Source: Mytilus edulis (taxonomy: Eukaryota > Mollusca > Bivalvia > Mytilida > Mytilidae). Taken from it: 64,000 nt of DNA. The DNA lies in contig NC_092350.1 in the NCBI RefSeq assembly GCF_963676685.1, positions 42,007,373 to 42,071,372 of the forward strand, written 5' to 3'. Under the pieces are notes generated by a model. The model saw only the letters and a program-made list of their open reading frames with translations. It did no database searches and was not told the DNA's origin. The translations under genes were made by a program, and so were the position numbers. Below, piece after piece: positions 57,361 to 64,000 of this stretch. Position 1 is the first letter of the stretch. Each line of letters begins with the position of its first letter.

Positions 57361-58665
57361 AGAACAAACTTGACTCACTCGGTCGGTCAATGAACTGCAG
57401 ACACTGGCATTGCGATCGAGTTGGGATATATAAATCCTTAGATTGGGTAAAAGGAATATCACCGTCCAAAACATCATATTAGCAGTAGGGAACTTCTAAT
57501 CCTCCCCTTTTCTCTCAATGTTTCGTAAATAGTTTCTCACGTCAAACTAAAATATTTAAATCAGGGACATGACTGTTAATGCTTCCAAGAAAAAAATCAT
57601 AATCTTTCGGATGTTAATCCCAGATACAAATTAGCCGTATAACACATTATATGAAGAGTTTCAATAATATAATGAGAATAAAGGAATAATTATAGTCAAA
57701 CGGTTTTATTTCAAAAGCTGGTGATAACAATCAGATAAATACAGATGGGGGCTGTAACTTAAACTATAACTTCTTTAAAAAGATTAAACATAAAGTTCCG
57801 GTTGATTGTTCTTGTCTTTTTTATAAATACATTTTATTTTATTATATCATTATTAAACTAAAGTAGCTCATATCAATGTCGGTGTTTAGTTGATTAAAAA
57901 TTTCCGTACAATGACTTTGTCATCCAAAACAGCTCTTGTGATTAAGTATTTGTCATGTGTATCCGTTTTTAATACAAAAAGATCTTTTGCTAATAATGCT
58001 TTTGAGATACCAAATAAGTTATATCTATAACACAGGGTTTGTTTAATAGCTAATTAGTCCAGAACATATTGTGTCTTTTTTTTTATTATATCAAATTCGT
58101 GTTGAATTCTTTTTCATTAACTGCTAGTATTCTTGGAATTATACATTATAGTCATTATCATTTTTTTTGTATTTTTGTTAGAATTTTTTATGTGATAAAT
58201 TAAGCCTTTTTCAAATATTTTGATGAGTTTTTCCTGTTACATCATTGTCTCGATTTAGGGAGGATTAAGCTTGCATATGTACAAAATATTTCAACCCTAC
58301 ACTGGTGTTATGCACCTGTACCGAGGCCGTAGCCTGCAGTTCATTTATTGTCGATGATTTCTGACTGTGATGCATGATTTTCGTTTATTGGTAAGGAATA
58401 AAACAGGCTTTCGGGTGTTCCTGTGTCAAATGATTCATATTTGGTATGCAGCTATCTATAAATAAAGGAAACAGTAGTATACCGGTGTTTAAAAGTCATT
58501 AATCGATTAAGAGAAAACACAAGAACCAGGTTACAAACTAAAATCGAGGGAAACACATTAGTATAAAAAGAAAACAAAGTAATTACAGAAACACTTAAGT
58601 GCAAAAACAAAAACTAAAATTGACATTGAAACGAACTATTTGTAAACACCTGCCTTATTCCAGAC
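57361..58665. other. No gene seen
   Basis: AT-rich sequence, no exon or repeat family recognised. Confidence 0.4.
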
Positions 58666-58669
58666 TTGA

Positions 58670-58812
58670 CAACTTTTTTGGAATTATGGATCCTCAATGC
58701 TCTTCTACTTTGTACTTGTTTGGCTTTTTAACTATTTTGATATGAGTCTTATGTAGACGAAACGCGCGTCTGGCGTACTAAATTATAATCCTGGTACCTT
58801 TGATAACTATTG
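58670..58812 (-). repeat. Dispersed repeat fragment (gacgaaacgcgcgtctggcg)
   Basis: tatgagtcttatgtagacga, aacgcgcgtctggcgtacta and ataatcctggtacctttgat are the reverse complement of parts of 20780-20885. Confidence 0.65.
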
Positions 58813-58814
58813 GC

Positions 58815-59480
58815 ACAAGTCATTTTAAGGAAAAATTTGTAAGAGTTCCGCGGAACCCAGTGTCTCGCCTACTTTTGCTGTTAATCGCAAGCTGAACAAA
58901 AATGAGGAAAAAATTATTCCTGTCGATATTATATTTTGAAAGTAAGAAGCTTCTGGTCAAGTTTGGCAAAAATCCAGGATAGTTTATGAATCTAACAAAT
59001 GATTTAAAAACTTTTACTGCACTGTTTGTATTGCTAACTGGGAGAAAAATTAAGTTCATTTACAAGTAAAATACGGAAAACCAGGAACAGTTTGTTTGCA
59101 AAATTTCCTTCTAGATACTAGTTTTTGATCATTAACAAGCTGCTGTCCAAGTTTGGTACAAATCAGGATAGTTTAAGAAAGTTATAAAAAATTTAAAAAC
59201 TTTAACCACACAGTTAATGTTATGTTTCCTTGCAGAAAAAACTAAGTCATGTATATGTAAAATACAGAAAAACAGGATTTTTTAAAAATTTACTTCTGGA
59301 TGATATCTTGTGATCATAAACAAGCTTTTGTCCAAGTTTGGTAGAAATCCAGGTATGTTTAAGAAAGTAATCTAATTTTCAAAAACTTTAACCACAGAGT
59401 GAATATTTGTGGACGCTGCAGACGACGACGACGCCAGGGACGGAATGTAGCATCGCTATGTCTCGCTTTTTCGAAGGCTA
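58815..59480 (-). repeat. Interspersed repeat with internal direct repeats
   Basis: Begins agagttccgcggaacccag and tgtctcgcct; contains three diverged copies of a block with tggtcaagtttggcaaaaat, ccaggatagtttatgaa and aaaactttaaccaca (near 58950, 59145 and 59330), and ends gacgacgacgacgccaggga, cggaatgtagcatcgctatg, tctcgcttt. The termini carry tctcgcc / tctcgct words. No coding; the minus 79-codon frame at 58820 is incidental. Confidence 0.65.
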
Positions 59481-61838
59481 GACAACAATGGTTTTAATGT
59501 TTTAGCCAAACCTCCCACTTTATGACAATGCTACAAAATATTGCTAAAATTTCAAAACTACGTGACAGAAACGCAGCACAAACACTCGCCAGATCACTCA
59601 TCACAGATAAGTGCAACTTACGGTAAAAAAAATGCGTTTTTAAAATAGTCTCAGATTCTATCATCAACTCAGATTGATTTGAAATTATTTCTTTTGACAG
59701 ATTTGCAAATAACCACAGTAAAATGCTTTTAATAATGAAATACGTTTTCCTTCCAAAGATAATTAATAAATAAATAAAATTAATGTAACAAACATGACAC
59801 AAAAGCACAAAAAAGCACATATCTCATTTTGCTTTTTTATTACACGATTTTATTTATCTATGTAAAATCCACCATAAAGGAGTGAAAGATTTTAAGTGCT
59901 GGGATCGAAGCCTTACCCTGACAGACTCATGGTTAGATTAACATTATATCTGACGTAGAATCACGCGTTTGGCGTCACACAGTTAAATATAACATAATTT
60001 TGTCGTTCAAAGTATGACGGGATGCATAAGTGCAGAGTAACGTTAATTTGATATCACTTAAACAGACTTAACAGTAAAGTAATATTAATTAAGACAAATA
60101 AAAGAATACTACAATACGTTATTAAGACGATAAACAACGGCGGTACGCAAAATCTATACGTGAAGACCATCGTGTAATATTTGTGAAGTTGATACCGAAT
60201 ATTTATCAACAAGGTAATGGTATCTTCCGATGAACTTTTTTAGAATAAGGACGAGACATACCCCTGGTTCATCAACCTTCCGGTCAGACACTGATGACGT
60301 TTTACAAAGTCTGAGTATGAGCCGCAAGCTCTTGAATCACGAATATGTTGGGAAATGTACGTATATCTTATATGCAGGTGAAGTTGGTATATTTTTACTT
60401 TATCGCTATTTTGTTCATTTCTCCTTTGATCTTTTTTTTGTGATAATTTTTCATATCGTGCTACTCGCTTGAGATGGAAAATTATCGCTAGAAACTAAGG
60501 AGGCACGTAGATATATCTTTATTCTCATAAACCAAAATCCATGGTACAGAGATATAAACAATTTATAATATAACATATAGTCAGAATTAATACAAATGTA
60601 TGATCTACAACTGGAAAAAATATTTCGTAGCGATGCTAATGAAATTGACATAGGTAACATAGCGATAAACATATTATCATTAGTCGTACCGGCTTAAGCG
60701 ATGAAATCAATCTCGTTGAGATGATCTTCGATAATCTATAAATATTTTAAAGGAATGTGGGCATTTATAATTTCAAAATTAAAATCGTCTCGTTTGCCAA
60801 AGATTCTGGTAGCAATGCTGGAGTTATCGAATCATGAATTACAAATTCTGACGGACATTGAAAATGTAGAAGTTAGCTAGCTATGTAGCTTGTGCAAAAT
60901 ATGCATATCCGAGTACTTTTAATACTAAATTTAATGTAGGGTAAACATTGTAAATCAGCCTATTGGTAGACTGAACTGCATACCATAGTCTCACCTCAAC
61001 CTTGACAGACCACAGGTAAAGCGTTAGTACTGTGTTCTTTTAAATATGTATCAGTCAATGGAAGAAGCGTATCGATAAAAACTTTTCTTATATCACATAG
61101 CGATATTGTCTAATATCAATTGTAAATATGCAGACATTCCATGCGGAAAATGTTGTTTTCGGCAACGAAAAATTACGAAAATACTAATTTTTAAACTTAT
61201 TGTTCAAATATAAACAACAATTGAGTCTTAATATACATGCAGAAGTTATTTAGAAGCTTAAGTTTATGTCAGTGTAAAATTTGAAGTGCTGTGTTTTTCT
61301 TATATACATAAATAAACAATGCGATACTTTTAAAATATCAATGCGATACTTTTAAAATATCATAGCGGTGTTTTTTTTATATCAATATTAGTACCGATTA
61401 GTATTAATATTAGACTGTTGTACCCATATTTTGACAATTTTACCTATTATGTCTGTTTTGTTCACGCATCGTTGTAAATATGACAGAATTTGATGAGACT
61501 GTCATACACGTGAGAGGTGAAGTGCTATAAAACCAGGTTCAATCCACCATATTCAAAATTTGAAAATGCCAGTACCGAGTCAGAAATATGACAGCGACTT
61601 TCTGATTTGAATTTTTCTCGGAGTTCAGTATTTTTTTTAAAATTTTACTTCTTAGTAGTATTGTATGTAAATAAGCAGTTTTAAGACAATTGCTTAAATT
61701 CAAATTGTTTTTGGTAACATCTTACAAATTTCACAATTGGTTTTGGAAGCAAATCTAATAAAATAAGAGTTTAATAAACAATGCCGTTATCAAATAATCA
61801 AATAGCTAAGTATCAAAATGATTGACCTGTACTTTTGA
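59481..61838. other. No gene confirmed
   Basis: AT-rich. A frame at 60230-60472 opens MNFFRIRTRHTPGSS and has a possible donor (gtacgt) after EYVGK, but no partner exon or family signature was found. At 61317-61370 the phrase aatgcgatacttttaaaata is duplicated in tandem. Confidence 0.4.
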
Positions 61839-62066
61839 ATCTCCTTTTTTTTTTTTTTTTTTTTAAATTAGACCGTTGGTTTTCCTGTTTGAATGGTTTA
61901 ACACTAGCAATGTTCTTGTTCCTATATTGCGTGGTGTTCGCTGTGAGCCAAGGCTCCGTGTTTAAGGACCTACTTTGATCTATAATGGTTTACTTTAAAC
62001 TAATCATTACTTTGATGGAAAGTTGTCTCATTCGAACTCATGCACCATCTTCTTATATCTATAAAT
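61839..62066 (-). repeat. Mussel dispersed repeat, minus-strand copy
   Basis: ttagaccgttggttttcctg, tgtgagccaaggctccgtgt and ggaaagttgtctcattcgaa are the reverse complement of phrases in 62150-62560. A poly(T) run precedes it. It lies head to head with that copy. Confidence 0.75.
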
Positions 62067-62149
62067 CTTTAAAATTTCCCCTTATAAATAACTGCTTTCC
62101 AGTCCTCCAACTGAACAATCTAAATTTATGAATATAGAAAAGATATATA

Positions 62150-62560
62150 GATATAGGAAGATGTGGTGTGAGTGACAATGAGACAACTCTCCATCCAAAT
62201 AACAATTTTAAAAAAAAGTAAACCATGATTATAGGTCAATGTACGGCCTTCAACACGGAGCCTTGGCTCACACCGAACAACAAGCTATAAAGGGCCCCAA
62301 AATTACTAGTGTAAAACCATTCAAACGGGAAAACCAACGGTCTAATCTATATAAAAAAACGAGAAACACGTATATATTATATAAACAAACGACAACTACT
62401 GTAATCTTATTCCTGACTTTGGACAGGTGCAAACATTTGCAACGGGATTAAACGTTTTAATGGATCCAAACCTTCTCCCTTTTTCTGAAACAATAGCATA
62501 ACATCACAACATAGATAAACACACGATAAAATATCAATTGGCAGACTTAACTCAATCAAA
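62150..62560 (+). repeat. Mussel dispersed repeat, plus-strand copy
   Basis: aagatgtggtgtgagtgaca, gagacaactctccatccaaa, gtacggccttcaacacggag, ccttggctcacaccg, caagctataaagggccccaa and ggaaaaccaacggtctaatc, in order. This is the fullest copy of this subtype in the window. The 70-codon frame at 62239 is inside it. Confidence 0.8.
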
Positions 62561-63300
62561 AACGTAAATTAATACACAATGAACGAATGAACGAATACAC
62601 ATATTTCTAACGTCAAAAGACATTTACATCTTATTTATTTGTGTTCTAAACATTTTTTTTAGAACTCATTGAAGAAATGAATTTATAACAAGCGATACGG
62701 ATTGTTATTTTGCACTAAGAAAAGTTCCCGTATTTATACGATCGGTTACTAGCCAAAAACGAAAGTCAAATCTCTGTGGCAACAATACATCGGAATACCC
62801 TCACGGTCATCGCGATGTAAAAGAGCGTCCACGCGGCGAGCTGATTATGTTCATAGAGATATCGATTTACCAACGGGGAAAGGTCTTTGATATCCAAAAA
62901 GAACTGTCTTCCTTCTCAATATCTTTTGCTATGTTAATAATAAATATATTTTCAGTTTGAAAAGATTTTTGATTTTCATTGTATCTGAAGTTGTCCAATT
63001 TATAGTCTGAGGCTACTCAGTTGGTATCTTCAAAGAGCGGGACATCAGCATTTGTACATTTTAATTTGTTTGGATTATTGATTTTACCATTTGAATATTC
63101 ATTGTAATTTGAAGCTGTATTGGATTGGATTGTTTGAATGAATATTTCTTTTAAGTAATGATATTTTTTGTCTATTTCGATATTACCAAGGTGGATTGAC
63201 TATGGCAGTGTGACCAGTAAATTAGAATCTAATAGGTGGGTAGACGTATTTGCGACCGCTTTTAAATTCCGCCATTGCATCATCACTTCAAATAGAATAA
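62561..63300. other. No gene seen
   Basis: AT-rich; words at about 63066-63110 (tttggattattgattttacc) resemble part of a dispersed repeat also at 9419 and 47940. Nothing else recognised. Confidence 0.4.
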
Positions 63301-63307
63301 TAAAAAA

Positions 63308-63640
63308 GAAGATGTGGTAAGATTGCCAATGAGACAACTGTCCACAAGAGACCAAAATAACGCAGACATTAACAATTATAGGTCGCCGTACGGCCTTCAA
63401 CAATGAGCAAAGCCCATACTGCATAGTCAGCTATAAAAGGCCCCGATAAGACAATGTAAAACAATTCAAACGAGAAAATAACGGCCTTATTATATAAAAG
63501 AAAAATGAACGAAAACAAATATGTAACACATAACCAAACGACAACCACTGAATTACAGGCTCCTGACTTGGGAAAGGCACATACATAAATAATGTGGCGG
63601 GGTTAAACATGTTAGTTAGTTGGTTAAACCATGTGATTGA
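63308..63640 (+). repeat. Mussel dispersed repeat, second subtype
   Basis: aagatgtggtaagattgcca, gagacaactgtccacaagag, ataggtcgccgtacggcctt, caacaatgagcaaagcccat, gcatagtcagctataaaagg, ccccgataagacaatg and ggctcctgacttgggaaagg, in order. Subtype with agcaaagcccat rather than the ccttggctcac block. Minus-strand frames here are incidental. Confidence 0.8.
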
Positions 63641-64000
63641 AAACAATAGACTGAACAGGTTGTTAACACTTTCAACTATCGGTAGGCTCAAGCAACATGT
63701 TCGGAATAATAAGTTCATGTGAGTGTTAATTGTGTTACAGTTACGAAATTTTAGTGATGTTGATCCTAAAACATTGAACTGGTCATGATCTAAGTTTGTG
63801 AATTATGTTTGCAGTTTTGACATGCATTGTGACGTGTCATCGTATTAATTCTATATTAGAAAACTATAGCAGTTATATTAGAAAAGTATCGCATTCATAA
63901 ATTTTTGAATTAAAAAATCATCGCTATGATATAAGACAAATATCGCATTGATATTTTAAAATATAGCAGTATCGTTGACTTATAGGTGATTTTGGCGTAG
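63641..64000. other. Right edge; tatcgc-rich inverted words
   Basis: No gene. Words such as atatcgcattgatattttaa at 63937-63960 are the reverse complement of the tandem phrase at 61317-61370 (ttaaaatatcaatgcgata). They could be the far end of an inverted-repeat element cut by the window edge. Confidence 0.35.

Noticed and set aside
60230-60472. 80-codon frame with possible donor at gtacgt
   Set aside because: No homology recognised, no partner exon, and its C-terminal half is low-complexity Phe/Ile.

Overview
This window looks like bivalve-mollusc nuclear DNA, most probably a Mytilus-type mussel. It is AT-rich, has small GT-AG exons separated by kilobase introns, and is crowded with interspersed repeat families. 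I recognise several of these as mussel or bivalve repeats from memory, so the species assignment is inference. No bacterial operon, rRNA gene, functional tRNA or CRISPR array was seen.

Layout: (1) 1-6.9 kb holds no recognisable gene. It carries a 1.45-kb element with long inverted ends (1391-2838), a 153-bp foldback (4284-4436) with a degenerate TTCCAGGAA array, and a second foldback (6386-6536). (2) 6.9-16.6 kb is a complete trypsin-like serine protease gene of seven coding exons. It includes a 17-nt microexon that I infer from phase, and it ends in a lysine-rich tail. Its introns hold a hairpin-led repeat and an array of tRNA-derived repeat units in both orientations. (3) 16.6-22.7 kb is a repeat graveyard: a GGCACCCTC-ended element with an internal minisatellite, two decayed reverse transcriptase relics on the minus strand, and a homopurine MITE with a 6-bp target duplication. 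(4) 22.7-41.6 kb is a tandem array of about 2.2-kb non-coding units (four full, one partial). It is interrupted by a Ty3/Gypsy-type LTR retrotransposon whose 5' LTR is itself interrupted by a 5'-truncated LINE, and it ends in an inverted unit copy. A minisatellite of about 20 bp follows (41.65-42.55 kb). (5) 43.7-50.0 kb is a three-exon gene for a secreted PAN/apple plus C-type lectin-like protein. A paralogous two-exon lectin cassette lies at 53.7-56.7 kb with no PAN exon that I could find. (6) 57-64 kb holds only interspersed repeats.

The protease and the lectin gene(s) look intact and would be secreted, which fits digestive or immune secretion in a mollusc. That functional link is inference. 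All retroelement coding regions are broken: nonsense codons in the LINE and Gypsy pol, frameshifts in the LINE, and deletions or catalytic-motif change in the RT relics. Apart from those breaks, much of the interest lies in how repeats nest and invert, and in both lectin domains lacking the same disulfide pair.
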